From assembly GCF_014646075.1 (NCBI RefSeq), contig NZ_BMMT01000004.1, positions 1 through 64,000 on the forward strand: a stretch of 64,000 nucleotides of DNA. Direction: 5' to 3'. A program made the position numbers and the translations under genes. How positions within the stretch are numbered: position 1 is the first letter of the stretch; each line of letters begins with the position of its first letter. A model generated the notes under the pieces. That model saw nothing but the letters and a program-made list of their open reading frames with translations. It ran no database searches and was not told where the DNA came from. Below, one piece after another: positions 45,345 through 53,984 of the stretch. The DNA is from Saccharopolyspora thermophila. GTDB taxonomy: Bacteria > Actinomycetota > Actinomycetes > Mycobacteriales > Pseudonocardiaceae.

Positions 45345-47465
45345 TCAAGCGGTCGTGGCGAGCGTGAACGGCAGCACCGCGGGGGCGCCCGCCCGTCGCA
45401 GCAGGCGGCTGACCACCGTGATCGTCCAGCCCGTGTCGGCGTAGTCGTCCATCAGCAGCACCGGCCCGTCCAATGCGGCCAGCATCGCGGCGAGGTCGTC
45501 GGTCACCTCGAACCGCGGCCACAGTGACGCGACCCGCTGGGCGCTGTTGGTGGCCCGCCGCGATGTGGTGTCCGAGTTGGTCGCCACCTCGCCCAGCAGC
45601 GGCAACCGGCCGATCTCGGCGATCCGTCGGGCCAGGCTGCGGACCAGCTGCGGTCGGGTGCGTGAGCCAACCGCCACCACGCCGACCGGCCGCTGCTGCC
45701 AGTCCCACGCGGCCAGCACCTTGATCGCCGCCTGGAACAGGTCGTCGGGCAGGTCCTGGTCGGGGGCTGTCCCGCCGAGCAGTTCGCGCAGCCGGTTGCC
45801 CCAGCCGATGTCGGTCAGCCGCCCGATCGCGCGACCTTCCACGGCCTGCTCGGCAGCCGGGATCCTGCCCGATACCGGCACTCCGAGGGCGGCCATGCCA
45901 CTTGGCCACATCGTGCGCGGGGACACCTCGATCCCCGGCCGCCGCAGCCGTTCCTCGGCCTGCCGCACCGCTTCCGGGTCGACCTCACCGGAGTACCGCA
46001 CGCCCGTGCAGTTGTCGCAGCGCCCGCACGGTTCGGCGTACGGGTCGTCGAGCTGGCGGCGCAGGAACTCCATGCGACACCCGGCGGTGCCAAGGTAGTC
46101 AACCATGGCCTGCTGCTCGGCCCGGCGCTCCGCGGCGATGCGCTGGTAGCGCTCGGCGTCGTAGTGCCACGGCTCGCCGGTGGCCTCCCAGCCGCCCTTG
46201 ACGCGGCGCACGGCACCGTCGACGTCGAGCACCTTGAGGACCATCTCCAGCCGGGACCGCCCCAGGTCCACGTGCGGTTCCAGCGCCGCCGTGGACATCC
46301 GGCCCTCGCGGGCGAGAGCGTCGAGGACCGCGCGCACCACGGGTTCCGGCGGGAAGGCCAGGGACGCGAAGTAGTTCCAGATGTCGCGGTCCTCCGGGCC
46401 GGGCAGCAGCAGTACCTCAGCGCGCTGCACGCCGCGTCCGGCCCGGCCGATCTGCTGGTAGTAGGCGATCGGCGAGGACGGTGCCCCGAGGTGGACGACG
46501 AACCCCAGGTCGGGTTTGTCGAAGCCCATGCCCAGCGCGGAGGTGGCCACCAGTGCCTTCACGCGGTTGTTCAGCAGGTCCGACTCCGCCTGCTGTCGCT
46601 CGGCCGGGTCGGTGCGGCCCGAGTAGGAGGCCACCTGGAAGCCCCGCTCCCGCAGGTACGCCGAGACCTCCTCGGTCGCGGCCACGGTGAGCGTGTAGAT
46701 GATCCCGGACCCCGGCAGCTCCGCCAGGTGACTGGCCAGCCACCCCAGGCGGGCCTGCGCCGTGGGCAGCCGCACCACGCCGAGCCGCAGGCTCTCCCGG
46801 TCCAGGCTGCCCCGCAGCACCAGCGTCGCCTGCGGGTCGGTGTGCTGACCGCCCACGCCGAGCTGGTCGGCGACGTCCTGCACCACACGGTCGTTGGCGG
46901 TGGCCGTGGTCGCCAGCACCGGCACGCCCTCGGGAAGTTCGGTGAGCAGCGTCCGCAGCCGCCGGTAGTCGGGGCGGAAGTCGTGGCCCCAGTCCGAGAT
47001 GCAGTGCGCCTCGTCCACCACGAGCATCCCGGCGCTGCGCGTGAGCTCGGGCAGGATCGTGTCCCGGAAGTCGGGGTTGTTCAGTCGTTCCGGGCTGACC
47101 AGCAGCACGTCCACCTCACCGGCGGCGACCTGCTCCTCGATGCCGGCCCACTCGTCCGGGTTCGCGGAGTTGATCGTCGCCGCGTGCACGCCCGCGGCCG
47201 CGGCCGCGTCGACCTGGTTGCGCATGAGCGCCAGCAGCGGCGAGATGATCACCGTGGGGCCTTCGCCGAGTTCCCGCAGCAGCGCGGTGGCGATGAAGTA
47301 GACGGCGGACTTGCCCCACCCGGTGCGCTGCACGACCAGCACCCGGCGGCGTTGCAGCACCAGCGCGCGGATTGCGTTCCACTGGTCCTCGCGCAGCGAG
47401 GCGTCCGGGCCCGCCAACGCGCGGAGACGGTCGTCGGCGAGTTCGCGCAGCGCGTGTTCGTCCAT
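45345..47465 (-). CDS. recQ: RecQ-family DNA helicase with C-terminal phosphoribosyltransferase-like domain
   Basis: A 706-residue helicase. Walker A is [13 protein letters not shown], the DExH box is [21 protein letters not shown], motif V is [13 protein letters not shown] and motif VI is QQIGRAGRG. The zinc-binding cluster ([10 protein letters not shown] ... EPCGRCDNC) is present. Instead of an HRDC domain, the C-terminal about 170 residues end [16 protein letters not shown], a phosphoribosyltransferase-like PRPP motif (DDYADTG), then [16 protein letters not shown]. RecQ-PRT fusions occur in actinobacteria. The ATG start at 47463-47465 is divergent from proA with 126 bp between. Confidence 0.92.
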   Translation of the reverse strand: MDEHALRELADDRLRALAGPDASLREDQWNAIRALVLQRRRVLVVQRTGWGKSAVYFIATALLRELGEGPTVIISPLLALMRNQVDAAAAAGVHAATINSANPDEWAGIEEQVAAGEVDVLLVSPERLNNPDFRDTILPELTRSAGMLVVDEAHCISDWGHDFRPDYRRLRTLLTELPEGVPVLATTATANDRVVQDVADQLGVGGQHTDPQATLVLRGSLDRESLRLGVVRLPTAQARLGWLASHLAELPGSGIIYTLTVAATEEVSAYLRERGFQVASYSGRTDPAERQQAESDLLNNRVKALVATSALGMGFDKPDLGFVVHLGAPSSPIAYYQQIGRAGRGVQRAEVLLLPGPEDRDIWNYFASLAFPPEPVVRAVLDALAREGRMSTAALEPHVDLGRSRLEMVLKVLDVDGAVRRVKGGWEATGEPWHYDAERYQRIAAERRAEQQAMVDYLGTAGCRMEFLRRQLDDPYAEPCGRCDNCTGVRYSGEVDPEAVRQAEERLRRPGIEVSPRTMWPSGMAALGVPVSGRIPAAEQAVEGRAIGRLTDIGWGNRLRELLGGTAPDQDLPDDLFQAAIKVLAAWDWQQRPVGVVAVGSRTRPQLVRSLARRIAEIGRLPLLGEVATNSDTTSRRATNSAQRVASLWPRFEVTDDLAAMLAALDGPVLLMDDYADTGWTITVVSRLLRRAGAPAVLPFTLATTA

Positions 47466-47591
47466 CTCCCGATTCCTACCGGATGCCGCTGTTCGCCCTC
47501 GTCCGGGGCCCTCTGGGCGGGCCGGTCCGGGTGGCGGGACGGGCCGCGAATCCCGTGTCGGCGGGCTGCAGGAACCGACTACTCTGAACTG

Positions 47592-48932
47592 GTGACCACC
47601 ACCGAGTCCACGACCACGAGCAAGGTGTCCGGCGACGAGCTGCGCGAGCAGGTTCGCGACGCGGCGCGGCGGGCCAGGCGGGCAGCGGCCGAGCTGGCGC
47701 TGGCCAACCGGGGAACCAAGGATGCGTTGCTGCACGCCATGGCGGACGCGCTGGTGCGGCGTTCCGCGGAGATCCTCGCCGCCAACGAGCGCGACGTCGA
47801 GGCGGCCCGCGAGGCGGGCATGTCGGAGGCGCTGATCGACCGGCTGGCGCTGAGCGAGCCGCGCATCGACGCGATGGCCGACGGCCTGCGCACGGTGGCC
47901 GGGCTGCCGGATCCGGTGGGCGAGGTGGTGCGCGGCAGCGTACTGCCGAACGGGCTCCAGCTCCAGCAGGTGCGGGTGCCGCTGGGCGTGGTGGGCATCG
48001 TCTACGAGGGGCGTCCCAACGTCACGGTCGACGCCGCGGGCCTGACGCTCAAGGCGGGCAACGCCGTGCTGCTGCGGGGTTCGTCGTCGGCCGAGAACTC
48101 CAACACCGCGCTGGTCGAGATCCTCGCCGACGTGGTGCGCGAGCGCGGCCTCCCAGCCGACGCCGTGCAGCTCCTGCCGTGCCACGACCGGGCCTCCGTG
48201 CAGCACCTGATCACCGCGCGTGGGCTGGTGGACGTCGTGATCCCGCGCGGCGGGGCGGGGCTGATCTCGGCGGTCGTGGAGCAGGCGACGGTCCCGGCCA
48301 TCGAGACCGGCGTCGGCAACTGCCACGTCTACGTCGACGCCGCCGCGGACATCGACACCGCACTGCGCATCCTGCTCAACTCCAAGGCGCGTCGCCCCAG
48401 CGTGTGCAACGCGGCGGAAACCCTCCTGGTGCACAAGGACATCGCCGGGGAGTTCCTGCCGCGCGCGCTGGCCGAGCTGCAGAACGCGGGCGTGACCGTG
48501 CACGGCGACGAGCGGGTCGTGGCCGTGGGCGGCTCCAACGTGGTCGCGGCGACCGAGGAGGACTGGGGGACCGAGTACCTGTCGCTGGACATCGCCGCGG
48601 CGGTGGTGGATTCGCTGACCGACGCCGTCGAGCACATCCGCACCCACGGCTCGGGGCACACGGAGGCGATCGTGACCAGCGACGTGCGCGCCGCCCGCCA
48701 GTTCACCGCACGGGTGGACGCCGCGGCGGTGATGGTCAACGCCTCAACGGCGTTCACCGACGGCGGCGAGTTCGGGATGGGCGCGGAGATCGGCATCTCC
48801 ACGCAGAAGCTGCACGCCCGGGGCCCGATGGGGCTGCCCGAGCTGACCTCCACGAAGTGGCTGGCCTTCGGCGACGGGCACGTGCGGCCGGGCAGCGCCC
48901 CGGCCACTCCCGGTTCCTGCCCGGGGAGCTGA
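47592..48932 (+). CDS. proA: Gamma-glutamyl phosphate reductase
   Basis: A 446-residue ProA, the second step of proline synthesis. The aldehyde-dehydrogenase-like fold has the NADPH loop [35 protein letters not shown] and [10 protein letters not shown]. The catalytic cysteine lies in [12 protein letters not shown]. The [22 protein letters not shown]-terminal signature is intact. The start is GTG. The last codons ([13 protein letters not shown]) are variable. The TetR gene follows 1 bp after the stop, on a TTG start. Confidence 0.96.
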   Translation: MTTTESTTTSKVSGDELREQVRDAARRARRAAAELALANRGTKDALLHAMADALVRRSAEILAANERDVEAAREAGMSEALIDRLALSEPRIDAMADGLRTVAGLPDPVGEVVRGSVLPNGLQLQQVRVPLGVVGIVYEGRPNVTVDAAGLTLKAGNAVLLRGSSSAENSNTALVEILADVVRERGLPADAVQLLPCHDRASVQHLITARGLVDVVIPRGGAGLISAVVEQATVPAIETGVGNCHVYVDAAADIDTALRILLNSKARRPSVCNAAETLLVHKDIAGEFLPRALAELQNAGVTVHGDERVVAVGGSNVVAATEEDWGTEYLSLDIAAAVVDSLTDAVEHIRTHGSGHTEAIVTSDVRAARQFTARVDAAAVMVNASTAFTDGGEFGMGAEIGISTQKLHARGPMGLPELTSTKWLAFGDGHVRPGSAPATPGSCPGS

Positions 48933-48933
48933 G

Positions 48934-49518
48934 TTGCCGCAGGCGCCGCGCCGCAGGAGGGACTCGGCTGCCACCAAGGAAGCGCTGTTGCAGGCCGCGT
49001 CGGAGTTGTTCGCCGAACGCGGCTTCACCGCGACCACGGTGCGCGACGTGGCGGCGAGGGCAGGGGTCAACCAGGCCCTGCTGTTCCGGTACTTCGGATC
49101 CAAGCAGGAGCTGTTCGCAGCGGTCCTGAGCCACAACAGCAGCCGAGTGCTCGACGAGCAGCCGCTCGAGCAGTTGCCCCGGCGGATCCTCGACAACCTT
49201 CTGTCCCCCGAGCTGCGCAGCGGGCAGGAGCACCCGATAGCGGCGATGCTGCGGTCCTACAGCGACGAGCGCGCCGCGCACGTCCTGCGCACCGAACTGG
49301 GGGCGCGCTACACCGCCCGGCTCGCGGAGCTCAGCGACGCAGCGGACGCCGAGCTGCGCGCCGATCTGGTCCTGGCGTGGTTTTTCGGCATCGGCATGGT
49401 CCGGTCGGTGCTGGGCAAGTCGCCGTTGGCGGAGGCCGATCCGGAGACGCTGACGAGTCACGTGGTGCGGGCGATTTCCGTGCTGCTGGAGCGAACGGAC
49501 CTTCCGGGCGAAACGTGA
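48934..49518 (+). CDS. TetR-family transcriptional regulator
   Basis: A 194-residue TetR protein. The N-terminal HTH reads AASELFAERGFTATTVRDVAARAGVNQALLFRYFGSKQELFAAVL, close to the family consensus. A ligand-binding helical domain follows (about 60-190). The TTG start, one base after the proA stop, has GGGGAG 5 bases upstream. The palindrome at 49560-49577 just downstream of this gene probably is its operator, controlling the P450-ferredoxin pair and perhaps itself by read-through. Confidence 0.9.
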   Translation: MPQAPRRRRDSAATKEALLQAASELFAERGFTATTVRDVAARAGVNQALLFRYFGSKQELFAAVLSHNSSRVLDEQPLEQLPRRILDNLLSPELRSGQEHPIAAMLRSYSDERAAHVLRTELGARYTARLAELSDAADAELRADLVLAWFFGIGMVRSVLGKSPLAEADPETLTSHVVRAISVLLERTDLPGET

Positions 49519-49559
49519 CGGTGGCGTGCGCGCGTCTGCGGGGGCGCGTACGGTGATGT

Positions 49560-49577
49560 TGTAAGCGACTGCTTACA
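49560..49577. promoter_or_regulatory. TetR-type operator upstream of P450
   Basis: TGTAAGC at 49560-49566 and GCTTACA at 49571-49577 make a perfect 7-bp dyad with a 4-base spacer, typical of TetR binding. It lies 22 bp before the P450 start and 41 bp after the TetR stop. Confidence 0.7.
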
Positions 49578-49598
49578 TCAAGTCACCGGGAGCTGTGC

Positions 49599-50804
49599 AT
49601 GACCACCACGGAGCCGAGGACCTACCCGTTCAGCGAACCCGACCGGCTGAACCTCGACCCCCTCTACGCGCACCTGCGCAAGCAGGAACCGCTGACCAGA
49701 ATCCGGTTGCCCTACGGTGAGGAGTCGTGGCTGGCGACCCGCTACGCCGACGTCAGGATCGTGCTTGGCGATCCCCGCTTCAGCCGGGCGGCCGCCGTGG
49801 GGCGGGACGAACCGCGCCTGCGTCCCCGGCGCACCGACGAGGGACTGCTGGCCATGGATCCACCGGACCACACGCGGCTGCGCAAGCTGGTCGCGAAGGC
49901 GTTCACCTCGCGCCGCGTCGAGCAGTTGCGGCCCCGCACCCAGGAGATCGCCGACGGCCTGGTCGACGCGATCGTGGCTCGCGGCGAACCGTTCGATCTG
50001 GTTGAGGAGTTCGCCCTGCCGCTGCCGATCACGGTCATCTGCGAACTGCTCGGCGTGCCCTACGACGACCGCGCCGACTTCCGGAAGTGGTCGGACGCCT
50101 TCCTGTCCACCACCAAGCTGACGCCGGAGCAGATCGACGACTACATCGAGCGGATGCTGGACTACATGGCGGGGCTGATCGCCGAACGTCGGAAGGCCCC
50201 GGCCGACGACCTGATCACCGGCCTGATCGCGGCCCGCGATGAGCAGGACCGGCTCACCGAGGACGAGATGGTCCGGCTGGCGGCCGGGATCCTCGTCGCC
50301 GGGCACGAGACCACCGCCAGCCAGATTCCGAACTTCGTCTACGTGCTGCTGACCCACCCCGACCAGCTCGCCCAGCTGCGCGCGGACCTGGACCTCGTGC
50401 CCTCGGCGGTCGAGGAGCTGATGCGCTACGTGCCGCTCGGCGCCGGCGTGGCCTTCGCCCGCTACGCGACCGAGGACGTCGAGCTGGGCGGGGTGCTGGT
50501 CCGTGCCGGTGAGCCGGTGCTGGTCAGCGCCGCCGCGGCGAACCGGGACGAGTCGGTGTTCAGCGAACCCGAGCAGCTCGACCTGACCCGCAACGAGGCC
50601 ACCCATCTCGGCTTCGGGCACGGCCCGCACCACTGCCTCGGCGCGCAGCTGGCGCGGATGGAGCTGCAGGTCGCGCTGCGGACCCTGCTGACCCGGCTGC
50701 CCGGGCTGGACTTCGCCACCTCGGCCGAGGACGTGGTCTGGAAGGCGGGGATGCTCGTCCGCGGACCCCAGCGGATGGTCCTGTCGTGGCACGGTGTCAA
50801 GTGA
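49599..50804 (+). CDS. Cytochrome P450
   Basis: A 401-residue soluble actinobacterial P450 (CYP105/107-like overall). The I-helix oxygen-activation motif is AGHETTAS, the ExxR is in VEELMRYV, and the heme-binding loop FGHGPHHCLGAQLAR contains the axial Cys. The DPPDHTRLRKLVAKAFT signature of bacterial P450s is present near residue 90. Substrate is unknown. It is followed after 28 bp by a ferredoxin that should supply electrons. The start ATG is preceded by CGGGAGC. A TetR operator sits just upstream. Confidence 0.95.
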   Translation: MTTTEPRTYPFSEPDRLNLDPLYAHLRKQEPLTRIRLPYGEESWLATRYADVRIVLGDPRFSRAAAVGRDEPRLRPRRTDEGLLAMDPPDHTRLRKLVAKAFTSRRVEQLRPRTQEIADGLVDAIVARGEPFDLVEEFALPLPITVICELLGVPYDDRADFRKWSDAFLSTTKLTPEQIDDYIERMLDYMAGLIAERRKAPADDLITGLIAARDEQDRLTEDEMVRLAAGILVAGHETTASQIPNFVYVLLTHPDQLAQLRADLDLVPSAVEELMRYVPLGAGVAFARYATEDVELGGVLVRAGEPVLVSAAAANRDESVFSEPEQLDLTRNEATHLGFGHGPHHCLGAQLARMELQVALRTLLTRLPGLDFATSAEDVVWKAGMLVRGPQRMVLSWHGVK

Positions 50805-50832
50805 TCTCGCTCATCACGGGAAGAGGTGGCGC

Positions 50833-51054
50833 ATGAGCTGGTCGGTCGAGGTCGACGCGGGCACCTGCATCGGGTCGGGCATGTGTGCGGGCGTCGCGCC
50901 GGACCACTTCGAGCTGGTCGACGGGTACTCGCGGGCGAAGCGGGCGGAGGTGGAGCCGGCCGACGAGGTCGTCGACGCGGCCGAGTCCTGCCCGGTCGAG
51001 GCGATCCTGGTCAAGGAGACCGGGAGCGGGAAGGTGATCGCGCCGGAGGAGTGA
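50833..51054 (+). CDS. [3Fe-4S]-type ferredoxin
   Basis: A 73-residue ferredoxin with [12 protein letters not shown] and SCPVEAI cysteine ligands. The middle position usually holding the fourth Cys of 4Fe-4S types is Gly-Ser-Gly, which fits a 3Fe-4S cluster as in P450-partner ferredoxins. It is translated from ATG 50833 with AAGAGGTGG upstream. It is in an operon with the P450, so it probably donates electrons to it; a reductase is not in the window. Confidence 0.93.
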   Translation: MSWSVEVDAGTCIGSGMCAGVAPDHFELVDGYSRAKRAEVEPADEVVDAAESCPVEAILVKETGSGKVIAPEE

Positions 51055-51080
51055 CGCGGAGACCCCGGTTTTGCGTCATG

Positions 51081-51115
51081 GCGCGCACGGGTGGGGGTGT
51101 CCCACCCGTGCGCGC
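51081..51115 (+). terminator. Terminator after P450-ferredoxin cassette
   Basis: GCGCGCACGGGTGGG at 51081-51095 pairs perfectly with CCCACCCGTGCGCGC at 51101-51115 around a 5-base loop. A 15-bp stem of this strength is a good end for the ferredoxin transcript. Confidence 0.85.
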
Positions 51116-51223
51116 CTGCAAGACGTCGAGAGTCGCGCGAGCGGTCCACCGGATGCGATCCGCGACACGTCCGCCGCTCCCCGGCGATCGCCGCGGGGAG
51201 GCGGCTTTCTAGGCTTGTCAGCT

Positions 51224-51835
51224 ATGTCGCGTCGGCGTCGGATCGGGGTCATGGGCGGCACCTTTGATCCCATTCATCACGGACACCTGGTGGCCGCCAG
51301 CGAGGTCCAGGCCCAGTTCGGCCTGGAGCAGGTGGTCTTCGTGCCCACCGGGCAGCCGTGGCAGAAGAGCCACGAGGCGGTCAGCCCCGCCGAGGACCGC
51401 TACCTGATGACGGTGATCGCCACCGCCTCCAACCCGCGGTTCCTGGTCAGCCGGGTGGACATCGACCGCGGCGGCCCCACCTACACGGCCGACACCCTGA
51501 CCGATCTGCGCGAGCAGTACCCGGACGCGGACCTGTACTTCATCACGGGCGCCGACGCGCTGGAGCAGATCCTGTCCTGGCACCGGGTGGACGAGCTGTT
51601 CGACCTGGCCCACTTCATCGGGGTGACGCGGCCCGGCTACTCGCTCAACGGCGCCCACCTGCCGGCCGGTGCGGTGTCCCTGGTGGAGATCCCGGCGATG
51701 GCGATCTCCTCCACGGGCTGCCGGGACCGCGTCCGGGCGGGCCTGCCGGTCTGGTACCTGGTCCCCGACGGAATCGTCCAGTACATCACCAAACGCGGCC
51801 TCTACCGGGAAGTCACCCCCGAGTGGGGCCCGTAG
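51224..51835 (+). CDS. nadD: Nicotinate-nucleotide adenylyltransferase
   Basis: A 203-residue NadD for NAD synthesis, converting nicotinate mononucleotide to deamido-NAD. The nucleotidyl transferase motif [12 protein letters not shown] and the C-terminal [24 protein letters not shown] are conserved. [15 protein letters not shown] is the substrate loop. The ATG start is 8 bases after TAGGCT, so transcription may begin close to the start. rsfS follows after 100 bp, as in M. tuberculosis Rv2421c-Rv2420c. Confidence 0.95.
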   Translation: MSRRRRIGVMGGTFDPIHHGHLVAASEVQAQFGLEQVVFVPTGQPWQKSHEAVSPAEDRYLMTVIATASNPRFLVSRVDIDRGGPTYTADTLTDLREQYPDADLYFITGADALEQILSWHRVDELFDLAHFIGVTRPGYSLNGAHLPAGAVSLVEIPAMAISSTGCRDRVRAGLPVWYLVPDGIVQYITKRGLYREVTPEWGP

Positions 51836-51935
51836 CGGCCGGTGCTGGTGGAGACGGGTTCGGGCTGGTCGGGTGGAGGCTGGCTATCCTCGTACCCGGC
51901 GTGAACCGCACCCGGGTCCGCCCGAGAGGAGTGAC

Positions 51936-52334
51936 GTGGCAGCCACCGAGAACGCCCGCCGGCTGGCCCTGATCGCCGCGCAGGCCGCGGCCGACAAGAA
52001 GGCCACCGACGTGGTCCTGCTCGACGTGTCCGAACAGCTGGTCATCACCGACTGCTTCATGATCGCCTCCGCGCCGAACGAGCGGCAGGTCGAGGCGATC
52101 GTCGACGCCGTGGAGGAGAAGCTGCGCGCGGCCGGCACCAAGCCCGTGCGCCGCGAGGGCGCCCGCGAGGGCCGGTGGGTCCTGCTGGACTTCGTCGACC
52201 TCGTGGTGCACGTCCAGCACTCCGAGGAGCGCGCCTTCTACCAGCTGGAACGGTTGTGGAAGGACTGCCCGCGGATCGAGTTCGAGGACGCCCACGGCCC
52301 CGCCGGGACCGAATCCCCGGACGCTGACGCGTGA
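51936..52334 (+). CDS. rsfS: Ribosomal silencing factor RsfS
   Basis: A 132-residue RsfS/Iojap protein. It binds L14 and blocks subunit joining under nutrient limitation. The VVLLDVSEQLVITDCFMIASAPNERQV core and WVLLDFVDLVVHVQHSEERAFYQLERLW are conserved. Start: GTG at 51936 with GAGAGGAG upstream. The stop overlaps the GTG of the next gene (GTGA), so it is coupled to the phosphatase. Confidence 0.95.
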   Translation: MAATENARRLALIAAQAAADKKATDVVLLDVSEQLVITDCFMIASAPNERQVEAIVDAVEEKLRAAGTKPVRREGAREGRWVLLDFVDLVVHVQHSEERAFYQLERLWKDCPRIEFEDAHGPAGTESPDADA

Positions 52335-52945
52335 GCCTCGACCGATTAGTGCTCTGGCGGCACGGCGAGACCGACTACAACGCCGCCGGCCGCATCCAGG
52401 GGCACCTCGACAGTTCGCTGACCGAGACCGGTCGGCTCCAGGCGCGGCGCGCCGCGCCGACGATCGCACGGTTCGAACCGGCGGTCGCGGTCAGCTCGGA
52501 CCTGACCCGGGCGCGCTCGACTGCGGCGGCGTTCACCGAGGTCAGCGGGACTGCGGTGCGCTTGGACAAGCGCCTGCGCGAGACGCACCTGGGGCAGTGG
52601 CAGGGACTGAGCGGAGCCGAGGTCGAGCACGGCTGGCCGGGCGCGATGACCATGTGGCGGTCCAACCCGACCTGGGCTCCGCCGGGCGGCGAGTCGCGGG
52701 TGGAGGTCTCCGAGCGCGCCTTCGAGGTGGTCGAGGAACTGGACCACCAACACCAGGGCACCGCGCTGCTGTGCGCCCACGGAGGTCTGATCACCGCGTT
52801 GACGGCGAAGCTGCTGTGCCTGCCGCTCGACCTGTGGCCGGGCCTGGGCGGGGTGGCCAACTGCCACTGGGTGGTGTTGCAGCGCCGCGGCGGCGGCGAC
52901 CACCGCTGGCGGCTGATGGCCTACAACGCCGGGGTGGCCGACTGA
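52331..52945 (+). CDS. Histidine phosphatase/phosphoglycerate-mutase-family protein
   Basis: A 204-residue protein with the catalytic LWRHGETDYN motif (phospho-His), RIQGHLDSSLTETG, and the second histidine in LLCAHGGLI. M. tuberculosis Rv2419c at this locus is glucosyl-3-phosphoglycerate phosphatase (GpgP), so this may act in methylglucose-lipopolysaccharide synthesis. Activity on phosphoglycerate or other phosphomonoesters is also possible. The GTG start overlaps the rsfS stop. Confidence 0.88.
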   Translation: MSLDRLVLWRHGETDYNAAGRIQGHLDSSLTETGRLQARRAAPTIARFEPAVAVSSDLTRARSTAAAFTEVSGTAVRLDKRLRETHLGQWQGLSGAEVEHGWPGAMTMWRSNPTWAPPGGESRVEVSERAFEVVEELDHQHQGTALLCAHGGLITALTAKLLCLPLDLWPGLGGVANCHWVVLQRRGGGDHRWRLMAYNAGVAD

Positions 52946-52979
52946 CCGCTCTCGCCGATCATCCCGGCGCGTGACGTCG

Positions 52980-52985
52980 TAGGGT
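52980..52985 (+). promoter_or_regulatory. Candidate -10 element of leaderless degV-like gene
   Basis: TAGGGT ends 6 bases before the GTG start of the DegV gene. No ribosome-binding site intervenes. Confidence 0.4.
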
Positions 52986-52991
52986 TGCGGC

Positions 52992-53852
52992 GTGCCCATT
53001 GCAGTCGTCACCGACTCGACGGCGTACCTGCCGGCGGGATACGCCGACCGCTTCCAGGTCCGCACCGTGCCGCTGCACGTCAGCGTGGACGGTGCCGCTC
53101 CGGTCGCCGAGTCCGATTTCGGTCCTGCCGACCTCGCGCGCGCCTTCGACCGCAAGCACCGGGTGACCACGTCCGGAGCGACCCCGCAGGAGTTGGCGAA
53201 GGCGTACCGGGCGGCGTTGGACGCGGGCGCGGACGGGGTGGTCGCGGTGCATCTGTCCCGGCAGCTCTCGGGCACCTGGGACGCGGCGAGGCTGGCTGCG
53301 CGGGAGGTGGACGCCGAACGCGTCCGCGTGGTGGATTCCCGCTCCACCGCAATGGGATTGGGTTTTTCGGTGCTCGCCGCCGCCGAGGCGGCGCAGGCGG
53401 GGGCCGGGCTGGCGGAGGTGGAGCGCATCGCGGAGCTGACCGCTGGCCGCACCACCACGTTGTTCTCCGTGCAGACGTTGGAGCACCTGCGCCGGGGTGG
53501 GCGGATCGGGACGGCTGCGGCGGTGCTCGGCACGGCGTTGGCGATCAAGCCGCTGCTGCACGTCCACGACGGACGCATCGACGCTCTCGAGAAGGTGCGC
53601 ACGACCACCCGCGCCATGGCTCGTCTGCTGGAGATCTCGTCGTCCGCGGCCGGTTCGGGCACCGCTTCGATCGCGGTGCATCACCTGGCCGCGCCGGAGC
53701 GGGCGGAGCAGTTGGCGGGGCGGTTGCGCGCGGAACTCGGGAGCGCGGCCGAGTGCGTCGTCTCGGAGGTCGGGGCGGTGATCGGGGCGCATATCGGTCC
53801 GGGCGCAGTGGGGGTCGTGGTGCTTCCGGACGGGTGGCGCACGCGGAACTGA
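52992..53852 (+). CDS. DegV-family fatty-acid-binding protein
   Basis: A 286-residue DegV protein, a fatty-acid carrier that feeds acyl chains to kinase pathways in bacteria with FakB-type proteins. The N-terminal VVTDSTAYLP signature, TSGATPQELAKAYRAAL, HLSRQLSGTWDAARLAA and SVQTLEHLRRGGRIG are present, with the C-terminal GAVIGAHIGPGAVGV. A partner FakA-type kinase is not seen here. The same gene lies at this place in M. tuberculosis (Rv2417c). The GTG start may be leaderless. Confidence 0.9.
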   Translation: MPIAVVTDSTAYLPAGYADRFQVRTVPLHVSVDGAAPVAESDFGPADLARAFDRKHRVTTSGATPQELAKAYRAALDAGADGVVAVHLSRQLSGTWDAARLAAREVDAERVRVVDSRSTAMGLGFSVLAAAEAAQAGAGLAEVERIAELTAGRTTTLFSVQTLEHLRRGGRIGTAAAVLGTALAIKPLLHVHDGRIDALEKVRTTTRAMARLLEISSSAAGSGTASIAVHHLAAPERAEQLAGRLRAELGSAAECVVSEVGAVIGAHIGPGAVGVVVLPDGWRTRN

Positions 53853-53903
53853 ATACCTTTCGAGGGACGGATTTCATTCGATCCGGCTGAATCCGGACAC
53901 AAG

Positions 53904-53931
53904 TTATCCACAGTGGCCCGGTTTGTCCACA
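53904..53931 (+). promoter_or_regulatory. Pair of DnaA-box-like sites upstream of comEA
   Basis: TTATCCACA at 53904-53912 and TTGTCCACA at 53923-53931 match bacterial DnaA boxes, in the same orientation and 19 bp apart (about two helical turns). They are 54-81 bp upstream of the comEA start. Confidence 0.5.
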
Positions 53932-53984
53932 GGTTCGAAAAATGGTGCTGCGCAACGTGTTTCGGTTGCTCTACCGTCGAGCGC

